Assembly: GCF_935822925.1 (NCBI RefSeq)
Contig: NZ_CAKXZS010000012.1
Span: 1 to 64,000, forward strand
Origin: Mesorhizobium ventifaucium
GTDB taxonomy: Bacteria; Pseudomonadota; Alphaproteobacteria; Rhizobiales; Rhizobiaceae
Reading direction: 5' to 3'
Length of the DNA: 64,000 bases
The notes below the pieces were generated by a model. It had not been told where the DNA came from, did no database searches, and was given only the letters and a program-made list of their open reading frames with translations. A program made the position numbers and the translations under genes. Every line of letters begins with the position of its first letter. Position 1 is the stretch's first letter. Shown piece by piece: positions 35,711 to 47,050 of this stretch.

Positions 35711-35824
35711 ACGCATCGGCCCGAAAATCGGGATCGATTTTCGGAAAGCACGATGCGTAGACATAAGTGTTAGAGCGCACGTTGTGCCTCCAAGTGGACG
35801 CACGTCGCTCTAACGGAACTTTGA
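35711..35824. repeat. Compound palindromic repeat (family D, copy 2)
   Basis: ACGCATCG/CGATGCGT (35711-35718, 35751-35758) encloses CCGAAAATCG/CGATTTTCGG. A second pair, GTTAGAGCG (35769-35777) and CGCTCTAAC (35816-35824), follows. This type of sequence is common between genes in Rhizobiales and resembles the 12.5-kb element. Confidence 0.7.
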
Positions 35825-35885
35825 AGCCGTGAAGGCGTTTCCGCCCACGGTCTACGCCAATCGCGGTGTGCCGCCGAGGGCCAGA

Positions 35886-37055
35886 ATGAAAGCCGAACCA
35901 GCCGCTCCGGGCGCAGGCGATGCCGATAGCCCGGATCCGTTCGCCGAGGCGCGTGCGGATACCCATCTGATGCGGTCGCTGCTCGTTGGCATCTTCATCC
36001 TCATGGCGATCTACGCGCTCTACTTCGCCCGTGCCTTCTTCATGCCGGTCATTCTGGCTTTCCTGCTGGCACTGACGCTGACGCCGATCGTCCGCTTCCT
36101 GCGCAAGCATGGCATGCCCGATGTGATGTCGGCGACGTTGCTGGTGCTGCTGTCGTTCTGCGTCATCGCCGTCGCAGGGTATCTGCTCAGCGGCCCGGTC
36201 ATCGACCTCATCAACAACACTTCGGTGATCGGCCAGCAGCTTGCGGAACGTCTGGCGCAACTGCGGCGTCCGTTCGAAAGGATCATTGAGATTGCGCGGC
36301 AGATAGAGGGACTGACGCAGACCTCCCAGCAGCCCGGCATTCAGAGGGTAGCCATGGCGCCATCGGGCATTCTCTCGCAAGCCGCCGGCAATGTGCTGTC
36401 GGCCGGCACCAGCATCACCATCGTCTTCGTCCTGTCGCTTTTCCTGCTCGCCTCCGGCACGATGTTCTATGAGAAGATTGTCCAGTCCTTCCCCAGTCTC
36501 AGCGAAAAGAAGCGGGCGCTGCGCGTCGTCTACGACGTCGAACGTGAAATCTCGCACTATCTGCTTACCGTCACTGTCATCAACGCGAGTCTCGGCACGG
36601 TTATCGGGCTCGGCCTGTGGGCCCTCGGCGTGCCCAACGCCCAGGTCTGGGGCGCGGCAGCGGCTCTGCTTAATTTCCTGCCCTATATCGGTGCGCTGAT
36701 TACGATCACGCTGGTCACCGTCATCGCGCTGATCAGCTTCGAGACGATCTCCTATGCGCTGCTGGCGCCAGCCTTCGTCATTTTGTGCGACGTCATCGAA
36801 GGCCAGTTCGTGACGCCGACGGTGGTTGGCCGCCGCCTCGAGATCAATGCAGTGGCAATTCTTATCGCCATCGCCTTCTGGTCCTGGTTGTGGGGTTTCG
36901 TCGGCGCACTGATGGCGGTGCCGCTGCTGGTCGTCATCAAGGTGTTCTGCGACCACTTCGACGGGCTCAGCCATGTCGGCAATTTCCTGGCCGCGCAACA
37001 TACGGCGGTTGAGGACGAAGAGATCTCAGAAACCGGCACGGCTGCGGGCGTATGA
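35886..37055 (+). CDS. AI-2E family transporter (PerM-like)
   Basis: 389 residues from the ATG at 35886; a GTG at 35829 is also in frame. About eight helices. The characteristic region [32 protein letters not shown] and the loop [17 protein letters not shown] near the end define the family. Members export autoinducer-2 or carry out ion antiport; the actual cargo here is unknown. Confidence 0.88.
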   Translation: MKAEPAAPGAGDADSPDPFAEARADTHLMRSLLVGIFILMAIYALYFARAFFMPVILAFLLALTLTPIVRFLRKHGMPDVMSATLLVLLSFCVIAVAGYLLSGPVIDLINNTSVIGQQLAERLAQLRRPFERIIEIARQIEGLTQTSQQPGIQRVAMAPSGILSQAAGNVLSAGTSITIVFVLSLFLLASGTMFYEKIVQSFPSLSEKKRALRVVYDVEREISHYLLTVTVINASLGTVIGLGLWALGVPNAQVWGAAAALLNFLPYIGALITITLVTVIALISFETISYALLAPAFVILCDVIEGQFVTPTVVGRRLEINAVAILIAIAFWSWLWGFVGALMAVPLLVVIKVFCDHFDGLSHVGNFLAAQHTAVEDEEISETGTAAGV

Positions 37056-37212
37056 TCCGAGAAGCGGGACAGGCTCCGGAGGGGGTCCCTCGGATTCAAA
37101 ATGCCAGAGCGTCCTTTGCGCCTGGTTTGACGCGCGGCGTCTGTTCAATTTTTTGAATTTGCGGCCGTCGCGGTCGGTTCCTACATCCCTCCCGTCCACA
37201 GGATCCCCGCCC

Positions 37213-38214
37213 ATGACCGCTCTTTCCGTTCTCGACCTGTCGCCGATCGTCGAAGGCAGCAACGCCTCGCGATCGCTCGCCAATTCGCTCGATCTCGCCC
37301 GCCATGCCGAGCGGCTGGGATACAGGCGCTATTGGCTGGCCGAGCACCACAACATGCCGGGCATCGCCAGCGCCGCCACCTCCGTCGTCATTGCCCACGT
37401 CGCTGGCGGCACCAGGACGATACGCGTCGGCGCCGGCGGCATCATGCTGCCGAACCATTCGCCGCTGGTCATCGCCGAGCAGTTCGGCACACTTAACGCG
37501 TTGCATCCAGGCCGTATCGACCTGGGCCTCGGCCGGGCGCCGGGCACCGACATGGGCACGGCGCGCGCGCTGCGCCGCAACCTCGAGGCAGGCGCCGACA
37601 GTTTCCCGCAGGATGTCGTCGAGCTGATGGGCTATTTCCAGCCGGCAGAAGACGGTCAGCGTATCCGCGCCGTGCCCGGCGAGGGCGAGCAGGTGCCTAT
37701 CTGGATTCTGGGCTCAAGCCTCTATGGCGCGCAGCTAGCCGCCATGCTCGGCCTGCCTTACGCTTTCGCCTCGCATTTCGCACCGGCCGAACTCGACCAC
37801 GCACTGGATATCTATCGCTCGCGCTTTCAGCCGTCGAAGCAGCTCGACAAGCCCTATGTCATGCTCGGCCTCAACGTGTTCGCTGCACCCTCCGACGCCG
37901 AGGCGCGGCTGCTGTTCACTTCGCTGCAGCAGGCCTTCGTCAATCTGCGCACCGGCCGACCCGGCCGACTGCCGCCGCCGGTCGAGGGATATGAGCGCGA
38001 CCTCGACCCGATGGCCAAAACCATGCTTGGCCAGGCGCTGTCCTGCGCCGTCGTCGGCGCTCCTGGAACGGTCAGGCAAGGCATCGAGGCGTTCGTGCAG
38101 CGCACCGGCGCCGACGAACTGATGGTTACCGCGCAGATTTTCGAGCACGCAGCGCGGGTGCGATCCTTCGAGATCCTGGCCGACGTCCACAAATCGCTGT
38201 CGGAAGCGGCCTGA
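37213..38214 (+). CDS. LLM-class flavin-dependent monooxygenase (luciferase-like, MsnO8 type)
   Basis: 333 residues from the ATG at 37213; the long upstream frame overlaps the transporter gene. It carries [40 protein letters not shown], and [20 protein letters not shown], which match the group often annotated as 'LLM class flavin-dependent oxidoreductase, MsnO8 family'. It needs reduced flavin from a separate reductase. Substrate unknown. Confidence 0.9.
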   Translation: MTALSVLDLSPIVEGSNASRSLANSLDLARHAERLGYRRYWLAEHHNMPGIASAATSVVIAHVAGGTRTIRVGAGGIMLPNHSPLVIAEQFGTLNALHPGRIDLGLGRAPGTDMGTARALRRNLEAGADSFPQDVVELMGYFQPAEDGQRIRAVPGEGEQVPIWILGSSLYGAQLAAMLGLPYAFASHFAPAELDHALDIYRSRFQPSKQLDKPYVMLGLNVFAAPSDAEARLLFTSLQQAFVNLRTGRPGRLPPPVEGYERDLDPMAKTMLGQALSCAVVGAPGTVRQGIEAFVQRTGADELMVTAQIFEHAARVRSFEILADVHKSLSEAA

Positions 38215-38241
38215 TGGTCTTTGCGAGACTGCGAAGGCGCG

Positions 38242-39321
38242 TCACGCGCTGATGCTCTGTGCGATCGCCCCCAAGGGCGCCCCCAGTGGCCGGCATGAAT
38301 TGCGGATCATCAAGCGTCCCTTGAGCGTCAGCTTGCGCGGCGGCGCGTCCCTGTTTCCGGCGAGCCGGTCGAGCAGCAGATTGGCCGCCTGCTCGCCGAT
38401 CGCCTGCACCGGCTGGGCGACCGTGGTCAGTTGCGGCTGGAACACGTCCGACCACGGAAAATCGTCGAAGCAGGCAATCGAAATGTCCTCAGGGCAGGAC
38501 AGTCCGATATCGCGGATCGCCTTCATGGTGCCGATCACCATCGGGTTGTTGGCCGAGAAGATCGCGCTCGGGCGGTCGTGCAGCGAAAGCAACTGCATCG
38601 TCGCGTTATAGCCGTCGACCTCGTGGAAATTGCCGAAGCGAACAAGCTCGTTCTCGACCGGCAGGCCGGCGGCCTGGAGCGCCTCGCGATATCCCGTCAC
38701 GCGGTCATGCATGGGCGAGATGTCGAACGATCCGGAGATGTAGCCGATCCGCCGATGGCCGAGATCGACCAGATAGGTGATGGCGTCGAACACCGCGCTC
38801 TGGTTGTCGAGGACGACGGTGTCGGTATCGACGCCTTCGCAGACGCGGTCGAGCAGCACCACCGGCACGTTGGCGTCGTCGACAATTCTCTTCAGAATCG
38901 CGCCGTCGCCGACGCGCGCAACGATCAGGCCGTCGACCATCCGGTCGAGCAGCAGCCTGATCTGGTCGTCCTGCGTGTTCAGGTCCTCGTCCGTGCAGCA
39001 CAGCATGACGGCATAGCCGGCGCGGTCGAATGCCTGCTGGATGATCGAAACGACATCGGTGAAGAACGGGTTGGTGATGTGTGGAACGGTCAGCCCGATG
39101 GTGCGGGTCGTGCCCATCTTCAGGCTGCGGGCGATCGCGTTGCGCTTGTAGCCGATGTCGAGGATCGCCTGTTCGATGCGCTGGCTGAGCTCGGGACTGA
39201 CGGTTGCGGTGCCGTTGATCAGCGCCGAGACGGTGGCGACCGAAACACGCGCCGCTTCAGCGACGTGCAGCATGGTCGGGGCCGTGGACTTTCGCTGCTT
39301 TTTTCGCCCTGACGCCATCAT
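38242..39321 (-). CDS. LacI-family repressor of the adjacent sugar transporter
   Basis: 359 residues. The N-terminal helix-turn-helix and hinge are typical: MLHVAEAARVSVATVSALINGTATVSPE, with RNAIARSLKMGTTRTIGL after it. The rest is a periplasmic-binding-like sugar domain. It is divergent from the ABC transporter, and two GAAACGTTT sites lie between the starts. It therefore likely represses the transporter and possibly itself. The ligand is probably the transported sugar. Confidence 0.93.
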   Translation of the reverse strand: MMASGRKKQRKSTAPTMLHVAEAARVSVATVSALINGTATVSPELSQRIEQAILDIGYKRNAIARSLKMGTTRTIGLTVPHITNPFFTDVVSIIQQAFDRAGYAVMLCCTDEDLNTQDDQIRLLLDRMVDGLIVARVGDGAILKRIVDDANVPVVLLDRVCEGVDTDTVVLDNQSAVFDAITYLVDLGHRRIGYISGSFDISPMHDRVTGYREALQAAGLPVENELVRFGNFHEVDGYNATMQLLSLHDRPSAIFSANNPMVIGTMKAIRDIGLSCPEDISIACFDDFPWSDVFQPQLTTVAQPVQAIGEQAANLLLDRLAGNRDAPPRKLTLKGRLMIRNSCRPLGAPLGAIAQSISA

Positions 39322-39325
39322 TTTC

Positions 39326-39335
39326 GAAACGTTTC
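39326..39335. promoter_or_regulatory. LacI-type operator 1 (GAAACGTTTC)
   Basis: A perfect 10-base palindrome typical of LacI-family half-sites around a central CG. It lies only five bases before the repressor start codon, so binding would block its translation-initiation region or transcription. Confidence 0.75.
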
Positions 39336-39421
39336 ATCGTCCTCTGGCTGCAGTACCTACGGAATCCTGCAGATTTGCGCAAGAATTGAAATGCATCAAT
39401 CCCGCCTCGCCAGATAGCGAC

Positions 39422-39450
39422 TTGACATGTTCGAAACGTTTAGATTAGCG
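39422..39450 (+). promoter_or_regulatory. Promoter and LacI-type operator 2 of the sugar ABC operon
   Basis: A consensus -35, TTGACA, is at 39422-39427. The near-palindrome CGAAACGTTTAG (39432-39443) fills the spacer; its core GAAACGTTT equals operator 1. A weak -10 would fall near TTAGCG (39445-39450). Repressor binding would directly occlude polymerase. Confidence 0.65.
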
Positions 39451-39492
39451 TTTGAGATGTTCGACGACAACGGAAGGGAGGCCGTTCTTGTC

Positions 39493-42394
<2,902 letters not shown>

Positions 42395-42398
<4 letters not shown>

Positions 42399-43363
42399 AA
42401 CGACGTGAATTGTTGAAGCTTGCCGCTGTCACCGCGGCGCTGCTGACCACGACCGCCCTTTTAACCAGCGGCAACGCCTACGCGCAGGACAAGAAGTGGA
42501 AGATCGGCTTCTCGCAGGTGACGACCATCGAGCCGTGGCGCGCCCAGTTCAACAAGGACATCCTGGCTGAGGCCGCCAAGCATCCGGAAGTCGAGCTGAT
42601 CATCACCGACGGCGAGGACAAGACGGAAAAGCAGGTCGCCGATGTCGAGAACCTGATCCGTCAGGAGGTCGATGCGCTGCTGGTGTCGCCGAAAGAATCC
42701 GCGGGGTTGACCGGCGTCGTGCAGCAGGCGATCGACGCCAAGATCCCGGTCTTCGTGCTCGACCGCAACGTCGAGACCAAGGACTATACGCAGTTCGTCG
42801 GCGGCGATAACAAGCTGATCGGTCGGGCTGCCGGTGAATACGCCGTCGAACTGCTCGGCGGCAAGGGCAAGGCCGCCGGCAATGTCGTCGAGATATGGGG
42901 CGGCATGGGTACCCAGCCGGCGCATGACCGCCATGACGGCTTCCATGAATTCACCGACAAGGAGCCGGGCATCAAGTACCTGCTCGACAAGCAGTCGGGC
43001 GACTGGAAACAGGACCAGGCCTACAACATCATGGCCACGGCACTGCGCAACAACGAGAAGATCGACCTCGTCTATGGCCACAACGATCCGATGGCCTACG
43101 GCGCCTACCTTGCCGCCAAGGATGTCGGCCGCGAGAAGGACATCAAGTTCATCGGGATCGACGGCCTGCCCAATGAAGGCGTGCAGCTTGTTGCCAATGG
43201 TGAACTGACGGCGACGTTCACCTATGTGACGCCGGGTGCCGAAGGGCTGCGGCAGGCGATCAAGTTCCTGAACGGCGAGAAGGTCGAAAAAACCATCACG
43301 CTGCCTACGCAGAAGATCACCAAGGAAAATGCCGCCCAGATCCTGAAGGAGCATGGGCTCTGA
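42395..43363 (+). CDS. Sugar ABC transporter substrate-binding protein
   Basis: 322 residues with a signal peptide of about 30 residues ending NAYAQD. Periplasmic-binding domain of type I (RbsB-like): WKIGFSQVTTIEPWRAQFN, VDALLVSPKESAGLTGVV, IPVFVLDRNV and LVYGHNDPMAYGAYLAA. TGGAGGAAA precedes its start. It should capture a sugar, perhaps a pentose, or a polyol in the periplasm. No metabolic enzyme accompanies the cluster, so the sugar cannot be named. Confidence 0.93.
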
Positions 43364-43394
43364 GACACCGGAGACGGTGGCATGAGGGCATAGC

Positions 43395-43583
43395 GTAGCG
43401 CCGCCCCCCATCCGCCTGCCGGCACCTTCTCCCCGTATAGTGACGGGGAGAAGGGACTAGTCTAGCCGCTGCGCCGGCACCCTTTTGCAACGCTGGCGAT
43501 TGGCGAAACCGTCGATGACAGCGCCCCCTCTCCCCGTTCTACGGGGAGAGGATGCCGGCAGGCAGGTGAGGGGCAGCGCTGAC
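43395..43583. repeat. Inverted-repeat element (family A, copy 2)
   Basis: The ends AGCGCCGCCCCCCATCCG and GTGAGGGGCAGCGCTGAC are near-inverted partners. Inside are CTTCTCCCCGT..ACGGGGAGAAG and CTCTCCCCGT..ACGGGGAGAG hairpins and CTGCCGGCA, as in the copy at 24.9 kb. It lies between two convergent operons and may end transcription from both sides. Confidence 0.8.
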
Positions 43584-43592
43584 CAAGGCCGC

Positions 43593-44054
43593 TCACGCCA
43601 GCTTGGCCAAAAGCCTCATGAAAATCGCGACCTCCTTCGCGGAAAGCGGCGCCAGCGTTTCCTGCGTGATGTCGCGGGCGATCGGGATCAGCCGCGCGAC
43701 GGCATCGCGGCCTTCAGCGGTCAGATTGACCAGCAGGCGCCTTTTGTCGACCTCATGCTTGGAAAGCTCGACCAGGCCGCGCGCCTTGAGCCGGTCGATG
43801 ACGCCTTTCACCGTCGCCGCGTCCATGGCGATCAGGCTGCCAAGTTGGTTCTGCGAAGTCTCGCCGACATCGTGCAATTTGGCCAGGGCGGCGAATTGCG
43901 GCGGCGTCAGGTCGGCAATGTGCGCGGCGAAGATCGAGACATGGCGCTGGTGCGCCTTGCGCAGGATGAAGCCGACCTGATCCTGCAAGCGGTAATCGTT
44001 TTCGTCGGGTTCCTCGGCCTCGACCAGCTTGAGCTTGACGTCTTCGGCGCTCAC
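43593..44054 (-). CDS. MarR-family regulator, last gene of the N-heterocycle operon
   Basis: 153 residues from a GTG at 44054 that overlaps the preceding stop as GTGA; an ATG at 44069 is the alternative. The winged-helix core reads TPPQFAALAKLHDVGETSQN, DAATVKGVIDRLKARGLVEL and DKRRLLVNLTAEGRDAV. MarR proteins in degradative operons are usually relieved by an aromatic ligand. It is the likely repressor acting at the palindrome over the operon promoter near 51.03 kb (inference). Confidence 0.9.
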   Translation of the reverse strand: MSAEDVKLKLVEAEEPDENDYRLQDQVGFILRKAHQRHVSIFAAHIADLTPPQFAALAKLHDVGETSQNQLGSLIAMDAATVKGVIDRLKARGLVELSKHEVDKRRLLVNLTAEGRDAVARLIPIARDITQETLAPLSAKEVAIFMRLLAKLA

Positions 44055-44635
44055 CGCAGTCCGTCCCATGCCTTGATGTCTTTTGCCGCGAGGCCGCCCA
44101 TGCGGTCGTGCACGCGCGGGCCGCAGGACATGGCGAGGCAGAACAGGATCTCGTCGGGACGAGGCCCATCGCTGATGCCGACCTCCATGGCATCGAAATG
44201 GCTGCGCACATAGGCGGCGTTGATGTGGCCGAGCGGCACGTCGAGCCGCGAGCCGAAGGCGCCGACCTTCTTTGCCGATGGCACGATCGCCTTGGCGTCG
44301 CCGAGCCGCTCGCGCATGGCATAGCCGCCAGGCACATGCCACAGCGCGCCATGCTCCAGCTCACCCGCTATACCGACGATGGCGCCCTTGCCGTAGCCGT
44401 CGATCTGTTTTACGTCGCCACCCAATGCGGTGATGAGCTTGTCGGAGAGCAGCAGGCCGAGCGGCTTCAGATCGTCCATGGCGCTCTGGAGATCTTCCGC
44501 GTAACGGCCGGCGAATGGGTTGTTCACCACCGCCATGGCGGCGGCGCGACGGCGCGGCATCTTTGCCACCGGCCCGCCTTCGTGAAATATCTCTTCGGTC
44601 AGCACCGCAACCTTCCGGATCGCAAACTCAGGCAT
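44051..44635 (-). CDS. DUF1185 ('amino acid synthesis') family protein
   Basis: 194 residues from the ATG at 44635 after AAGGAAGG. It has the DUF1185/AA_synth features: FAIRKVAVLTEEIFHEGG, AAAMAVVNNPFAGRY, GYGKGAIVGIAGELEHGALWH and VPSAKKVGAFGSRLDVPLGH. Despite the family name, the reaction is not established. It overlaps UPF0280 by eight bases. In this operon it may act after the reductase, for example on a ring-opened product; that is inference. Confidence 0.85.
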   Translation of the reverse strand: MPEFAIRKVAVLTEEIFHEGGPVAKMPRRRAAAMAVVNNPFAGRYAEDLQSAMDDLKPLGLLLSDKLITALGGDVKQIDGYGKGAIVGIAGELEHGALWHVPGGYAMRERLGDAKAIVPSAKKVGAFGSRLDVPLGHINAAYVRSHFDAMEVGISDGPRPDEILFCLAMSCGPRVHDRMGGLAAKDIKAWDGLR

Positions 44636-45509
44636 GGGCAATTTCCTTCCTTGATTTCTCGTTGGGCGCAACGAGCGCCATGTGGCCGGCGATCCGTGCC
44701 TGACCGGCAAGGAACAAGGCTGAAGCGGCTATCAGGCCATGTCGCCGAAAATCTTCGGCGACGGCGATCCCACTGTCGAGCGCGGCGGCGATTTCGCTGG
44801 CGGAAAGCGCGCCGACGGCTTGGGTGACCAAACGATCGCCGAGATCGCTGTCCGGCGCCAGATCGCGCGCCGGCACGCGCTCGATGGCGGGGTGACCGGG
44901 CAGGTCGACGGCGTTGGCGATCAGGGTCGCAGCGGCGTCGGCTTGAGCACCGGTCCGCGCCAGTACGGTGACAGCGTCGGCGATACCGAGCGAGAAGGAA
45001 CGGCCGCGCCGGCCGCTTGTCGCGATCCCGCGGATCCCGTCTTCGGCGCGGATCGTGATCCGGTCTGCCAGTCCATGGCCTGTCCCGGCAATGGCAAGCG
45101 TCATGGACCAGCCATTGCCGAGATGGATCGCGCTGTCGCCGCCATTGTTGACATAGGCGTGATCGAGCCAGCGCCCGGCCAGCAGCGCACCAAGCATTTC
45201 GTCGGCTACCGAACCGGCAACTGCAGCCATCGGCGTGATGAATTGTTTCGCCAGCGGAACAACCGCCGCCTCCATGCGTCGCGCCGTCAGTCCAGCGAAA
45301 GCACGGGGCCGCGACGAGGCCGGCCGGCGCAGTTCCGGGAGTTCGTCGACGAGCTCCTGCAGGATTGTTTGAAACCGCGCCACCGCCTGGCCATAGGCGG
45401 CGCGGCATTCGTCCGCATCGCCAAATGCCTCAATGATCAGGTCGATCGGGCCATGATTGAGATGCAGCCGCCTGCCGTCCTCAAGCCAATGCGCCTGCGG
45501 GCTGTTCAT
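44628..45509 (-). CDS. UPF0280 family protein (ApbE-like fold)
   Basis: 293 residues. The ATG at 45509 shares its A with the reductase stop codon (TGATG). UPF0280 features are MAAVAGSVADEMLGALLAG, AYVNNGGDSAIHLGNG, and ATSGRRGRSFSLGIADAVTVLA. The family is distantly related to the flavin transferase ApbE; no member has a settled biochemical role that I know of. A flavin-related or hydrolytic function in this pathway is possible. Confidence 0.87.
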   Translation of the reverse strand: MNSPQAHWLEDGRRLHLNHGPIDLIIEAFGDADECRAAYGQAVARFQTILQELVDELPELRRPASSRPRAFAGLTARRMEAAVVPLAKQFITPMAAVAGSVADEMLGALLAGRWLDHAYVNNGGDSAIHLGNGWSMTLAIAGTGHGLADRITIRAEDGIRGIATSGRRGRSFSLGIADAVTVLARTGAQADAAATLIANAVDLPGHPAIERVPARDLAPDSDLGDRLVTQAVGALSASEIAAALDSGIAVAEDFRRHGLIAASALFLAGQARIAGHMALVAPNEKSRKEIAHA

Positions 45510-47050
45510 CACTTGGCCCCGTCTGCCGCTGCACGCCGCAACTGCGCCAGAGGCGGCCATGGGTTGCGGGCCGGCGCAGCCGTGCCGCGGCGCGGGTTGA
45601 GATACTCGCCGCCTTTGGCAAGAATGTCGTCAACGCTGCGGATCTCGGCTTCGTAGCCGCCGAGCCTGATGTAATCGTCGCGCCGCAGGGTGAACTCGAT
45701 CGGCGCCACCAGCGCCGGCGTTGGCACATAGCCGAAGGCGCCTTCCGGCACACGGGTGACGTCGACCATCAGCGTGATGCCGCCGCCCGGCCAGACATAG
45801 ACCGGCGCGCCGCCGACCGTCACATACGTCGTCAGGCCCTGCACCGAGCGGGTCAGATTGACCGGGTTCTCGGTGACGCCGGCGCGCAGCGAGCCGCCGG
45901 CGCCGCCGACGAACAGCACGGTGCACAGCGCCGGCTCGCAATTGTCCTCGATAAGGCCGACGGATTTCTGCAGCCGCTCGGGGAACGGTTTCTGCACCGG
46001 CTTCAACGCGTCGTCGAGCTCGTAATAGGCGAACTGCTCGCCGGTGGTCGAGACCATTAGCAGCGACAGGCCCGGTCGCGCGCCCTTCTTCGCATTCCAC
46101 TCACCAAGGATCGACAGCGGGTCGGAAATGCTGGTGCCGCCCCAGCCGAGGCCGGGTTCCGACACCTTGAAATAGCGGCCCGGCGTCGAACGGCGGCCGA
46201 TGATTTTTATGCCGGTGTCCTGCCAACCGAGCACCTTGCCCGCCTGATGCTCGGAAACGACGCCGGTGATGTGGTCGTCGACCACAACCACCTCGTCGAC
46301 CAGGCCGCGCCACTGGGTGGCGAACATGCCGATGGTGGCCGAGCCGCAGCCGACGCGCATCCGCTGTTCGAGCTTGCCGTCGATGACCGGCGGCTTGCCG
46401 GCCTCGACTACGACCGTGGCACCGCCGTCGATGGCGAGTTCGACCGGCTTGCGGTTGCACAAATTGAGCAGCGCATCACAGGTGGCGCGACCTTCGGCCT
46501 TGGAACCGCCGGTCAGATGATGCACGCCGCCCAGCGACAGCATCTGCGAACCATATTCGCCTGTCGTGACATGGCCGATCGCCTCGCCCGCCGCGCGGAC
46601 CGTCGCCGTTTCGGGGCCGATATGACGGTCGGTATCGATCTTCACCTTGACGCCGCAGTAGGAGAAGATGCCCTCGGTGACCACGGTGACGAGATCGACG
46701 CCTTCGACCTCCTGGCTGACGATGAAGGGGGCCGGCTTGTAGTCGGGATAGGTAGTGCCGGCGCCGATCGCGGTGACGAAGCGGCGGCCGGTGTTGACCA
46801 GCTCGCCGTCCCAGGCCTCGCCTTCGGCGACAAACGGCACGACCGCGCCACCGGTCTCGGCCGCATGGTCGAGGATGGTCAGCGGATCCATCCGCACGAT
46901 CCTGCCGCCGACATTGCCGTAGCGATCACAGGCGCCGGTGCGGCCATCTGATATGTAGCACATGACCGGGCAGGCGTCGCAGCGGATCTTTTCCGCCACC
47001 TGCTTCTCGCCGGGATCATGCGTCTCAAAGCGTTCGGCAAGCTCGCTCAT
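45509..47050 (-). CDS. 6-hydroxynicotinate reductase-like iron-sulfur protein
   Basis: 513 residues. AAGGAGG lies 7 bases before the ATG at 47050, which also overlaps the upstream stop as ATGA; an ATG two codons earlier is too close to it. The N-terminus holds KIRCDACPVMCYISDGRTGACDR-type cysteines for an iron-sulfur centre. The rest has glycine-rich VGCGSATIGMFA and VLFVGGAGGSLRAGVTENP. It resembles proteins annotated as 6-hydroxynicotinate reductase, first defined in Eubacterium barkeri, which reduce 6-hydroxynicotinate to a tetrahydro-oxo acid with ferredoxin. True substrate unproven. Confidence 0.82.
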   Translation of the reverse strand: MSELAERFETHDPGEKQVAEKIRCDACPVMCYISDGRTGACDRYGNVGGRIVRMDPLTILDHAAETGGAVVPFVAEGEAWDGELVNTGRRFVTAIGAGTTYPDYKPAPFIVSQEVEGVDLVTVVTEGIFSYCGVKVKIDTDRHIGPETATVRAAGEAIGHVTTGEYGSQMLSLGGVHHLTGGSKAEGRATCDALLNLCNRKPVELAIDGGATVVVEAGKPPVIDGKLEQRMRVGCGSATIGMFATQWRGLVDEVVVVDDHITGVVSEHQAGKVLGWQDTGIKIIGRRSTPGRYFKVSEPGLGWGGTSISDPLSILGEWNAKKGARPGLSLLMVSTTGEQFAYYELDDALKPVQKPFPERLQKSVGLIEDNCEPALCTVLFVGGAGGSLRAGVTENPVNLTRSVQGLTTYVTVGGAPVYVWPGGGITLMVDVTRVPEGAFGYVPTPALVAPIEFTLRRDDYIRLGGYEAEIRSVDDILAKGGEYLNPRRGTAAPARNPWPPLAQLRRAAADGAK

